A stretch of 5,781 nt of DNA. Source: Giesbergeria sp. (GTDB lineage Bacteria > Pseudomonadota > Gammaproteobacteria > Burkholderiales > Burkholderiaceae_C). The stretch lies in NCBI GenBank assembly GCA_017998735.1, contig JAGOCN010000133.1:1-5781 (forward strand). Reading direction: 5' to 3'. Shown in pieces: positions 1 to 5,324 of this stretch. The notes beneath the pieces were generated by a model, which was not told the origin of the DNA, did not search any database, and was given only the letters and a program-made list of their open reading frames with translations. The translations under genes and the position numbers were made by a program. Each line of letters begins with the position of its first letter. Within the stretch, counting starts at the first letter, position 1.

Positions 1-542
1 TGGAAGTGGCCGACCGCGTGGTGCTGATGAACAGCGGCGCGGTCGAGCAGGTGGGTTCGCCCCAGGAAGTCTGGGACCACCCGGCCAGCCCGTTTGTTTA
101 TGGTTTTCTGGGCGATGTGAACCTGTTCCACGGCCGCGCCCACGAAGGCGAACTGCATGTGCATGGCATGCAGATCGACGTGCCCGAGCACGCCAGCGCG
201 CAAAACGCGCCTGCTTTTGCCTATGTGCGCCCGCACGACCTGGACGTGGCGCGCTATGTGTTTGGCAGCGTCTCGCCCGCCAACAGCATGGTCGCGCGGC
301 TGGAGCGCGCCATTGCGGTCGGCCCGACAGCACGCCTGGAACTGGTGCCGCTGGACGACAGCGGCGTGGAACTAAAGGCCGCCGGCCAGCCCCAATCAGC
401 GCACAATGCGGCCCCGGCCACGCTGGTGGAAGCCCACATCTCGACACAGCAGTTTCGCGACATGGGACTCAAAGAAGGCGACACCGTGGTGGTGACGCCG
501 CGCCGCACCCGGGTATTTTTGGACCAGGCCGCCGGCATCTGA
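1..542 (+). CDS. cysA: Sulfate/thiosulfate ABC transporter ATP-binding protein CysA, C-terminal part (5' truncated by window edge)
   Basis: This is the last 179 or so codons of a CysA-type ATPase, which powers import of sulfate and thiosulfate through the CysTW inner-membrane channel. The reading frame is open from the first base. It begins in the segment just after the H-loop histidine of the ATPase domain: [20 protein letters not shown] is the usual end of that domain in CysA, followed by the '[19 protein letters not shown]' linker. The rest (roughly the last 130 residues) is the TOBE-like regulatory domain, with '[10 protein letters not shown]' matching the 'xRPxxxxI' strand of the family. 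Walker A, signature and Walker B motifs lie upstream of the window. The GTG at position 6 is an internal Val codon, not a start. The gene ends in TGA, and dsbB starts 53 bases later on the same strand with no terminator visible between them. A related MalK/PotA-type importer ATPase is the alternative, but the linker sequence favours CysA. Confidence 0.88.
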   Translation, partial: EVADRVVLMNSGAVEQVGSPQEVWDHPASPFVYGFLGDVNLFHGRAHEGELHVHGMQIDVPEHASAQNAPAFAYVRPHDLDVARYVFGSVSPANSMVARLERAIAVGPTARLELVPLDDSGVELKAAGQPQSAHNAAPATLVEAHISTQQFRDMGLKEGDTVVVTPRRTRVFLDQAAGI

Positions 543-581
543 CGTTGCACTTTCTTCGTCGGGGCCTTGGCAGCGATGGAC

Positions 582-587
582 GAAGGA
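582..587 (+). promoter_or_regulatory. Shine-Dalgarno site that decides the dsbB start
   Basis: GAAGGA lies 8 bases before ATG 596 and overlaps the alternative ATG at 587. Its spacing supports 596 as the true start and argues against 587 and against the TTG at 545. Confidence 0.6.
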
Positions 588-595
588 TGGAAAAA

Positions 596-1126
596 ATGGT
601 TTTGAACTGGTTGAGCGCGGCCCCGCGCCGCGTGCTGGCACTGGTGTGCGCGGCCTGTGTGGCGATGCTGGCCTTTGGCCTTTATTTGCAGCACGGCGTG
701 GGCCTGGAGCCCTGCCCGATGTGCATCGTGCAGCGCTATGCTCTTATTTTGGTAGCTGTCAGCGCAGGGCTGGCAAGCGCCAGAGGCCAAAAAGGCTGGA
801 CCACCGGCTGGACGGTGGTGGCGCTGCTGGCGAGCGGCTTTGGCGCCTTCACCGCCGCGCGCCAGAGCTGGCTGCAGTGGTTCCCACCCGAGTTCGCCAT
901 GTGCGGGCGCGACTTCTACGGAATGATTGAAAACTACCCCATGCGCCGTGCCATCCCGATGATTTTCAAGGGCTCGGGCGACTGCGCTGCGATCGACTGG
1001 ACGTTCCTTGGCGGCTCGATTGCCAACTGGTCGTTTGTCAGCTTTGCCGCGTTTTGCGTGGTGCTGCTGGCGCTGCTGATGGCGCGCACCCGGCCGGGTG
1101 CGGCGCGGGTGGCCGGCGTGCGGTAA
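596..1126 (+). CDS. dsbB: Disulfide bond formation protein B (DsbB)
   Basis: DsbB is a four-helix inner-membrane protein that reoxidises periplasmic DsbA and passes the electrons to quinone. With the start at 596 the protein is 176 residues, the same length as E. coli DsbB. The four essential cysteines are present: the first periplasmic pair C40-P-M-C43, followed by the quinone-site arginine R47, and the second pair C103 and C130 in the second periplasmic loop ('FAMCGRDF' and 'GSGDCA'). Hydrophobic helices lie near residues 12-31, 44-62, 72-90 and 143-163. I chose ATG 596 because GAAGGA at 582-587 sits 8 bases upstream. ATG 587 is in frame but has the purine tract directly abutting it. Codons 48-66 are strikingly rich in A/T-ending codons and resemble an interspersed repeat (separate entry). 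The gene converges on zapA and is closed by the hairpin at 1173-1212. Confidence 0.93.
   Translation: MVLNWLSAAPRRVLALVCAACVAMLAFGLYLQHGVGLEPCPMCIVQRYALILVAVSAGLASARGQKGWTTGWTVVALLASGFGAFTAARQSWLQWFPPEFAMCGRDFYGMIENYPMRRAIPMIFKGSGDCAAIDWTFLGGSIANWSFVSFAAFCVVLLALLMARTRPGAARVAGVR
738..796 (+). repeat. Putative Comamonadaceae-type interspersed repeat embedded in dsbB codons
   Basis: Between the first CxxC motif and the second half of dsbB the sequence changes character. Codons 48-66 have A or T at the third position in 11 of 19 cases, including CTT, ATT, GTA and the rare Arg codon AGA. The stretch reads TTATTTTGGTAGCTGTCAGC at 744-763, then AGCGCCAGAGGCCAAAAAGG at 776-795. Blocks of the form 'TAGCTGCT-AGCGCTT...AAGCGCTAGAGGCCAAAAAGGC' are, from memory, a common short interspersed repeat in Acidovorax, Polaromonas and Rhodoferax genomes. 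A short dyad (CTGGC 770-774 with GCCAG 779-783) lies in the core. The identification rests on recollection plus the composition shift. Convergent coding sequence is the alternative. Confidence 0.45.
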
Positions 1127-1172
1127 GGCATTTTTACCGCCCGACCCATCTGGCATCCAAGCCAAAAAATGC

Positions 1173-1212
1173 AAAAAGGCGCTGCCAGGATGTCACCTGG
1201 CAGCGCCTTTTT
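1173..1212. terminator. Bidirectional intrinsic terminator between dsbB and zapA
   Basis: A perfect inverted repeat: AAAAAGGCGCTGCCAGG (1173-1189), loop ATGTCA (1190-1195), then CCTGGCAGCGCCTTTTT (1196-1212). The 12-bp GC-rich core has five A on one side and five T on the other, so it can stop transcription from either strand. It lies 46 bases past the dsbB stop and 48 bases past the zapA stop, where two convergent genes need one. Confidence 0.93.
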
Positions 1213-1260
1213 CCTTTTTGTGGGCCTTTCAACGGCCGGGCGCCATGCCCACAGAGCCTG

Positions 1261-2646
1261 TCAGTCTGCCGTGCTTTCGTCCCTGCCCAGCGCCTGGTTC
1301 AGGCGCTGCACGAGCGCCTCCAGCTGCTGGCTTTGCTGCTCGCTGATAGCGCCGGTTTGCGGTACTGCACCTGCAGTGTCCTGGGCCTCTGCGGCGCAAG
1401 CGACCGGGCTGTCGGAGCCCAGTGCCGCACCGGTCACTGCGTGCTCTGCCCGCACCAGCGCACGGGTCAGCGCCTGAATCTGCACCTGGCAGTGCAGCAG
1501 CGCGTCGGCGTGTTCGGTTTCTGCCTGGGCCTGCTCTGCCTGCAGCGCCGCTTCACGCTCCTGCGCATCAATGCGGGTCTGGGCGAGGGTTTCGGTCTGG
1601 AGCTGCACTTCGGTGCGTGTTTCTGACAGGGTTTCACGCAATTCGGTTTCTCTGGCCTGGGCCTCGGCCTGCGCCTGGGCGTGGCGTTCGGCGGCTTGCT
1701 GTGCCTGTGCCTGCGCATCGGACTGGGCCTGCGCCAGGCTCTGGTGCAGCGCGTCTTCGCGTTCGCGCGCCTGTGCCTGTGCCTGTGCCAGGGCCTCGGC
1801 ATGCTGCGCTGCCAGTTCCTGCTGGCGGGCCTGCGCGTCCACCTGTTTTTGCGCCAGCGTCTGGTGCAGTGCGTCTTCCCGGTCGCGGGCGTTCGACTGC
1901 GACTGCAGCAGTGCCTGTGCCTGCGCCTGGTTTTCGGCCTTGGCCTGCTCCAGGGTGCGCTGCAATGCCAGTTGCTCGGTCTGCGCACGCGCCTGGGCGG
2001 CGGCCAGCGCCAGCGTCTGGGCTTCGATTTCGGAGCGCTGCTGCGCCAGCGTCTGGTTCAGCGCTTTTTCGCGCTCCTGGGACTGCGCCTGGGCGGCCGC
2101 CAGCGCATCGGCCTGGGCCTGCGCTTGGGCCTGCGCCTTGACCAGTGCCGCCCGCAGCGACTGCTCTTGCGCCAGAGCGCGTGCCTGGTGCTCGGCCAGT
2201 GCCTGGGTCTGCGCCTGGGTTTCGGACTGCGATTGCGCCAGCGCCTGGTTGAGCTGGGCTTCGCGCTCCTGGGCATGGTGTTCGGCCTGGGCCAGCGCCT
2301 GGGCCTGGGCATGGGCTTCTTTTTGCGCCTGCTCCAGCGTGTGGCCGATGCGCTCGTGCAGGCCTGCCTGGATCTGCGCTTCCATTTGCGCCTCCAGGGC
2401 GGCCAGGGCGTGGGCATGCATCTGCTCCGATTGCAGCAGCGTCTGGGCATGGCTGGCGGCATCAAAGGCCATGTTCACCGCCACCAGTACGGCAATGCGT
2501 TCGCGCAGCCGCACCTTGCCGGCATCGCGGATTTCCAGCATGGCGGCGTCCACGCGCCCGACGGCGTCAAGCAGGCGCGTTTCGTTGTTTTCGGGGCAGC
2601 TCAGCACATAGGCCTGCTGCAGGATTTGGACTTCCAACTGCTTCAT
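1261..2646 (-). CDS. zapA: Cell division protein ZapA with a very long repetitive coiled-coil extension
   Basis: ZapA is a small cytoplasmic protein that binds FtsZ and cross-links Z-ring filaments. Residues 1-72 match the ZapA head: 'VQILQQAYVLSCPENNETRLLDAVGRVD' and 'IRDAGKVRLRERIAVLVAVN' follow the family pattern. The glycine usual after the first strand is Q10, and the ALN motif is AVN. Instead of ending near residue 100-110 the protein runs to 461. Residues 102-405 contain no Gly or Pro, and nothing after F61 is aromatic. In residues 111-330, Ala (68) and Gln (55) make up 56%. Leucine anchors recur every 32 residues (see repeat entry), as expected of a continuous rod. Residues 406-432 look disordered, and 433-454 (SEQQSQQLEALVQRLNQAL region) form a short terminal helix. 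ATG 2646 overlaps the upstream gene's stop as ATGA. The head is a confident call; the function of the extension is unknown. Confidence 0.87.
   Translation of the reverse strand: MKQLEVQILQQAYVLSCPENNETRLLDAVGRVDAAMLEIRDAGKVRLRERIAVLVAVNMAFDAASHAQTLLQSEQMHAHALAALEAQMEAQIQAGLHERIGHTLEQAQKEAHAQAQALAQAEHHAQEREAQLNQALAQSQSETQAQTQALAEHQARALAQEQSLRAALVKAQAQAQAQADALAAAQAQSQEREKALNQTLAQQRSEIEAQTLALAAAQARAQTEQLALQRTLEQAKAENQAQAQALLQSQSNARDREDALHQTLAQKQVDAQARQQELAAQHAEALAQAQAQAREREDALHQSLAQAQSDAQAQAQQAAERHAQAQAEAQARETELRETLSETRTEVQLQTETLAQTRIDAQEREAALQAEQAQAETEHADALLHCQVQIQALTRALVRAEHAVTGAALGSDSPVACAAEAQDTAGAVPQTGAISEQQSQQLEALVQRLNQALGRDESTAD
1477..2358 (-). repeat. Nine degenerate 96-bp (32-residue) coding repeats in zapA
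   Basis: Aligning the 'xEREx(A)L-x3-L-AQ' core of each unit puts the first anchor hydrophobic at residues I100, L132, L164, L196, L228, L260, L300, L336 and L368. The spacings are 32, 32, 32, 32, 32, 40, 36 and 32 residues. A second Leu follows four residues later in units 1-8 (L104, L136, L168, L200, L232, L264, L304, L340). The best-matched pair is 'REDALHQTLAQ' (anchor codon at 1867-1869) and 'REDALHQSLAQ' (anchor codon at 1747-1749), near-identical at DNA level, which points to duplication within the gene. The end boundaries are approximate. Confidence 0.8.
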
Positions 2647-2993
2647 GGAGCGTCTTTCGGTGGCAGGGGAGAAGAGGGAGGCTGGGAAAGTGCGGCGGGT
2701 GCTTCCGGGGCATCGGAGGCGTCCGGTGCAGCGCTTTGCGCAGCAGCCTGTGGTTCGGTCAGGGGGTGCGGCGCGGGCGCAGGTGCAGATGCCGGCAGGC
2801 GCTCAACCAGCGCGTCCACGCGGGCACGTGCTGCGTTCAGGCGCGAGCGCAGCGAGTCGCGTTCCATCGACAGCGCCGCCACCTGTCCGGCCAGCAGCGC
2901 GTTGCTGCGCTGCAGTTCTGCATGGTGTGCCAGCAGCAATTCCACACGTTCGGCAATCTGGTCAAGGGGAGAAAGGGGGGGCATGGGCAGCAT
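2643..2993 (-). CDS. ZapB-like small coiled-coil protein (TIGR02449-type), first gene of the zapA operon
   Basis: A 116-residue protein. Residues 10-66 are a heptad-patterned coiled coil (LDQIAERVELLLAHHAELQR, then SNALLAGQVAALSMERDSLRSRLNAARARVDALVERL). It resembles the short ZapB-like proteins (remembered as TIGR02449) often encoded just before zapA in beta- and gammaproteobacteria. Residues 67-116 are a low-complexity Ala/Pro/Ser tail, probably disordered. ZapB in E. coli joins ZapA to the chromosome-terminus protein MatP; a similar bridging role here is inference from family and position. The stop TGA overlaps the zapA start (ATGA at 2643-2646), so the two are probably translationally coupled. 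The start is ATG 2993; ATG 2984 (codon 4) is also possible, and neither has a clear Shine-Dalgarno sequence. The coiled coil is certain, the ZapB-like name less so. Confidence 0.78.
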   Translation of the reverse strand: MLPMPPLSPLDQIAERVELLLAHHAELQRSNALLAGQVAALSMERDSLRSRLNAARARVDALVERLPASAPAPAPHPLTEPQAAAQSAAPDASDAPEAPAALSQPPSSPLPPKDAP

Positions 2994-3021
2994 TCAGTGC
3001 AGATAGGCAGTACAGCCAGCG

Positions 3022-3027
3022 ATTGTA
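3022..3027 (-). promoter_or_regulatory. Candidate -10 box for the ZapB-like/zapA operon
   Basis: On the minus strand 3027 to 3022 reads TACAAT, one mismatch from TATAAT and about 30 bases before ATG 2993. No good -35 stands at 16-18 bases upstream (the hexamer there is ACGGTG), so the promoter would be weak or activator-dependent. Confidence 0.35.
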
Positions 3028-3049
3028 GGGAAGTGCCTTCAAAGCACCG

Positions 3050-3055
3050 TAAAAT
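3050..3055 (+). promoter_or_regulatory. Candidate -10 box for the riboswitch-btuB-cobB operon
   Basis: TAAAAT differs from TATAAT at one position. It would start transcription near 3061-3063, immediately before the GTTGG that opens riboswitch stem P1. The -35 at normal spacing (AGGGAA, 3027-3032) is poor. The box lies about 25 bases from the divergent TACAAT, so the two promoters would overlap. Confidence 0.4.
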
Positions 3056-3285
3056 CGGCCCCGTTGGTGCTCGCGGCCTGGTTCACAGGCTGCAGTTCAA
3101 CGGGAAGCAGGAAGGGGTTCAGCGCATGCAGCGCTGGCGCCGAGCCTGCGCTGCCCCCGCAACGGTCAGCGGACGAATCACTTCAACCCGATTCACCCTC
3201 CACACACATGCCACTGGGCGCCTTGAACAAGCGCCTGGGAAGGCGTTGGAGGGCGTTCCGCCAGCCCGGATACCGGCCAACACCG
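3056..3285 (+). promoter_or_regulatory. Cobalamin (vitamin B12) riboswitch aptamer
   Basis: Conserved blocks of the cobalamin riboswitch appear in order: GTTGGTGC (3063-3070), AACGGGAA (3099-3106), GCTGCCCCCGCAACGGT (3150-3166), the B12 box with GCCACTG (3210-3216) and GGGAAGGC (3237-3244), then AGCCCGGATACCGGCC (3263-3278). The closing stem P1 can form from GTTGG (3063-3067) and CCAAC (3277-3281), with CGG (3056-3058) and CCG (3283-3285) extending it if the transcript begins early enough. A small hairpin GGCGC/GCGCC sits between the two B12-box halves. Binding of adenosylcobalamin or a related cobamide to this RNA normally represses the downstream gene. Here that gene is the B12 receptor btuB, a classic target. 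The region also reads open in one frame, but nothing suggests it is translated. Confidence 0.95.
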
Positions 3286-3292
3286 TGGTTGT

Positions 3293-3327
3293 GTGCGCCT
3301 TTTTTTCTTTTGTGAAAAAAGGCGCAC
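3293..3327 (+). promoter_or_regulatory. Expression-platform hairpin A after the riboswitch
   Basis: A perfect 13-bp stem, GTGCGCCTTTTTT (3293-3305) with AAAAAAGGCGCAC (3315-3327), and a 9-base loop TCTTTTGTG, starting 8 bases after the aptamer. The A/U pairs are next to the loop and no T tract follows, so it is not an intrinsic terminator. Its 3' arm can instead pair with 3386-3395 just before the btuB start, which makes it a likely switching element. Confidence 0.6.
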
Positions 3328-3340
3328 GCAGCCGTTATCG

Positions 3341-3379
3341 CCCATGTGCCGGCGGGGAAGCCGGCAGGGGTCATTTTTT
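3341..3379 (+). terminator. Possible intrinsic terminator/attenuator in the btuB leader
   Basis: TGCCGGC (3347-3353) and GCCGGCA (3360-3366) form a 7-bp GC-rich stem with a GGGGAA loop. CCC 3341-3343 with GGG 3368-3370 could extend it below an asymmetric bulge. TCA and six T (3374-3379) follow. This is a plausible attenuator for the riboswitch, but the gap between the perfect stem and the T tract is long (7 bases) unless the lower stem forms. Confidence 0.4.
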
Positions 3380-3401
3380 GCCGACTGCGCTTTTTCTTTT
3401 C

Positions 3402-5324
3402 ATGACCATTTTTCCAACCTCCGTGTCCCAGGGGCGCCGTGCTGCTGCGCCCGCCTGCCTGCGCCCTGCCGCCCTGAGCCTGGCCCTGGCGTGCGCGCTG
3501 CCCGCCCTGGCCCAGCAGGCCGCGCCCGTGCTGCTGGCGCAAAACCTGCATGCCCCTTCGCTGCGCGAAACCGTGGTGACCGCCACGCGCACCGAGCAGC
3601 CGCTGTCCGACCTGGTGGCCGACGTGTCCATCGTGGACCGCAAAACCATTGAAGCCAGCGGCGCTACCGGCGTGGTGGATTTGCTGGCACGCCTGCCCGG
3701 TGTGCAGATTGCGCGCAACGGCGGCGTCGGCAATTCGGCCAGCGTGTTTCTGCGCGGCGCGGAAACGCGTTTTACCGCTGTTTACATTGATGGCGTGCGG
3801 GTGGATTCGCAGTCCACCGGCGGTGCCGTGTGGGAGCAGATTCCGCTCTCGCAGATCGACCGCATCGAAGTGCTGCGCGGCCCGGCGGCTGCCGTGTACG
3901 GATCGGACGCGATTGGCGGCGTCGTTCAATTGTTCACGCGCAAGGGCCGTGGCCCGGCCCAGCCGTATGTGGGCGTGGGCGTGGGCAACCACGGCACGCG
4001 CAAGGTCGAGGCCGGCATCAGTGGCGCTTCGGGCGCGTTCGACTATGCGCTGGGCGTGGCGCACGAGCGCAGCAAAGGCTATGACATTCGCACCAGTGAT
4101 GCCAAAGCCAACCCCGACCGCGACGGCTACCAGTCCACCTCGGGCAACGCACGTGTGGGCTTCAAGGTCAATGCCCGCCACCGGCTGGACGCCACGCTGC
4201 TGGCCAGCTATATGAATTCGGGCTATGACGCCTTTGGCTACAAGCCCTTGGCGCCAGACGACGACCGCAACAAGAACCGCCTGCGCACCGCCGGCCTGTC
4301 GTGGAACGCGCAGTGGAGCAATGCCTACAGCACGCGCCTGTCGGTCACCGACACCCTGAGCCGCTACGAAACCGAGCCTTCGCTCTACCGCACCGAAACC
4401 AGCCTGCGCGGCTATGTGTGGCAAAACGAGGTCCGCCTGGGCGCGCACCGCCTGAGCGCCACGCTGGAACGCCGCGAGGACAGTCTGAACAACCCGGCGC
4501 TGGACGTTTACAGCAAGACCATCGACCGGGACCGTTCACAAAATGCGATTGCGCTGGGCTATGGCATCCACAGCGGTGCGCACACCGTGCAGCTCAATGT
4601 GCGCCATGACGAGGACAGCGAATTTGGCGGCAAGAACACCGGCAGCGCCGCCTATGGTTACGAGTTTGCGCCGAAATGGCGTGCCACCGCCTCGGCTGGC
4701 ACGGCGTTCCGGGCTCCCACGCTCTACCAGCGTTTCAGCGAATATGGCGACGCTTCGCTGCAGCCCGAAAGCAGCCGCAACGTGGAAGTGGGCCTGCGCT
4801 ATGCGCAGGGCTCCAGCAGCTTTTCGGCCACCGCCTACCGCAACCGCGTGACCAACCTGATCAGTTTTGCCGGCGGCGGCAATTGCGGCTCTGCTTTTGG
4901 CTGCTATGCCAATACCGCGCGCGCCGAGTACCGGGGCGCCACGCTGGCAGGCTCGCACAAGCTGGGCAGCGTGCAGGTGCGCGGCTCCATGGACTTCCAG
5001 AAGCCGCGCGATCTGGACACCGGCAAGCTGCTGGCGCGCCGCGCCAAGCGCTACGCCACGCTGGGCGCCGACACGCAACTGGCCGGCTGGACGGTGGGCA
5101 CCGAACTGCAGGCCTCTGGTCAGCGCTTTGACGACGCCAAAAACACCCGTGTTTTGGAAGGCTATGGCCTGGTCAACCTGTACGCGAGCAAGCGCATTGC
5201 ACAGGACTTCACGTTGCTGGCGCGGGTGGACAACCTGTCCGACAAGGACTACCAGCTGGCGCGCACCTATGTGACGCCAGGCCGCACGCTCTATGTGGGC
5301 CTGAAATGGGCGCCGCAGCGTTGA
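3402..5324 (+). CDS. btuB: TonB-dependent cobalamin receptor BtuB
   Basis: An outer-membrane, TonB-driven receptor for vitamin B12, 640 residues (E. coli BtuB is 614). A signal peptide is visible: R12-R13, hydrophobic core 23-33, cleavage likely after ALPALA (A37). The TonB box ETVVTA is at 56-61. The plug domain follows, with 'LPGVQIARNGG', 'YIDGVRVDS' and RGPAAAVYGSDAIGG (159-173), the last nearly the E. coli BtuB sequence. The rest is a 22-strand barrel ending with NLSDKDY (611-617) and GRTLYVGLKW. C495 and C501 in a predicted outer loop could form a disulfide. The chain ends APQR after the last aromatic rather than in the usual terminal Phe. ATG 3402 gives the best signal peptide; no Shine-Dalgarno precedes it, only a pyrimidine tract (3390-3401). 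TTG 3378 and GTG 3423 are weaker alternatives. The cobalamin riboswitch upstream supports the substrate assignment. Confidence 0.94.
   Translation: MTIFPTSVSQGRRAAAPACLRPAALSLALACALPALAQQAAPVLLAQNLHAPSLRETVVTATRTEQPLSDLVADVSIVDRKTIEASGATGVVDLLARLPGVQIARNGGVGNSASVFLRGAETRFTAVYIDGVRVDSQSTGGAVWEQIPLSQIDRIEVLRGPAAAVYGSDAIGGVVQLFTRKGRGPAQPYVGVGVGNHGTRKVEAGISGASGAFDYALGVAHERSKGYDIRTSDAKANPDRDGYQSTSGNARVGFKVNARHRLDATLLASYMNSGYDAFGYKPLAPDDDRNKNRLRTAGLSWNAQWSNAYSTRLSVTDTLSRYETEPSLYRTETSLRGYVWQNEVRLGAHRLSATLERREDSLNNPALDVYSKTIDRDRSQNAIALGYGIHSGAHTVQLNVRHDEDSEFGGKNTGSAAYGYEFAPKWRATASAGTAFRAPTLYQRFSEYGDASLQPESSRNVEVGLRYAQGSSSFSATAYRNRVTNLISFAGGGNCGSAFGCYANTARAEYRGATLAGSHKLGSVQVRGSMDFQKPRDLDTGKLLARRAKRYATLGADTQLAGWTVGTELQASGQRFDDAKNTRVLEGYGLVNLYASKRIAQDFTLLARVDNLSDKDYQLARTYVTPGRTLYVGLKWAPQR

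Larger units (their letters stand above)
2994..3401. other. Divergent intergenic region between the ZapB-like gene and btuB
   Basis: These 408 bases hold, from left to right, the candidate divergent promoters (3022-3055), the cobalamin riboswitch aptamer (3056-3285) and the hairpin-rich btuB leader (3293-3401). A small dyad GTGC/GCAC (3033-3036 and 3044-3047) sits between the two -10 candidates. I see no tRNA, 6S RNA or protein gene here. Confidence 0.7.

Noticed and set aside
545..586. Earlier dsbB starts (TTG 545, ATG 587)
   Set aside because: TTG 545 lies three bases after the cysA stop with no ribosome site, and ATG 587 overlaps the Shine-Dalgarno sequence that suits ATG 596.
254..1174. 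A 306-codon minus-strand frame across cysA and dsbB
   Set aside because: It is a shadow of two well-identified plus-strand genes, common in high-GC DNA, and has no recognisable domain.
1127..1260. 6S RNA (ssrS), which often lies near zapA
   Set aside because: The dsbB-zapA gap is only 134 bases, mostly the terminator hairpin, and the btuB-side gap is filled by the cobalamin riboswitch. No 6S-like long rod is visible.
1477..2358. CRISPR array or non-coding satellite in the repetitive stretch
   Set aside because: The repeats are degenerate, have no unique spacers, and keep one reading frame with coiled-coil periodicity; they are coding repeats.
1571..2611. Long open frames on the plus strand opposite zapA (346, 239 and 441 codons)
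   Set aside because: They are the antisense of the Ala/Gln/Glu-rich repeats. They translate into Cys/Ser/Ala-, Arg/Pro- or Leu/Gly/Arg-rich low-complexity sequence with no family resemblance, while the minus-strand frame has a clear ZapA head and operon context.
3293..3327. Hairpin A as an intrinsic terminator
   Set aside because: The T run is in the 5' arm and the A run in the 3' arm on both strands, so no U tract follows the stem. It is better read as a regulatory hairpin.
2736..3401. N-terminal extension of the btuB frame back to 2736
   Set aside because: The frame happens to be open through the ZapB-like gene and the riboswitch, but the signal peptide begins at ATG 3402 and the leader is structured RNA.
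3183..4448. A 421-codon minus-strand frame opposite btuB and its leader
   Set aside because: BtuB on the plus strand is unmistakable and this frame also crosses the riboswitch; it is a high-GC shadow.
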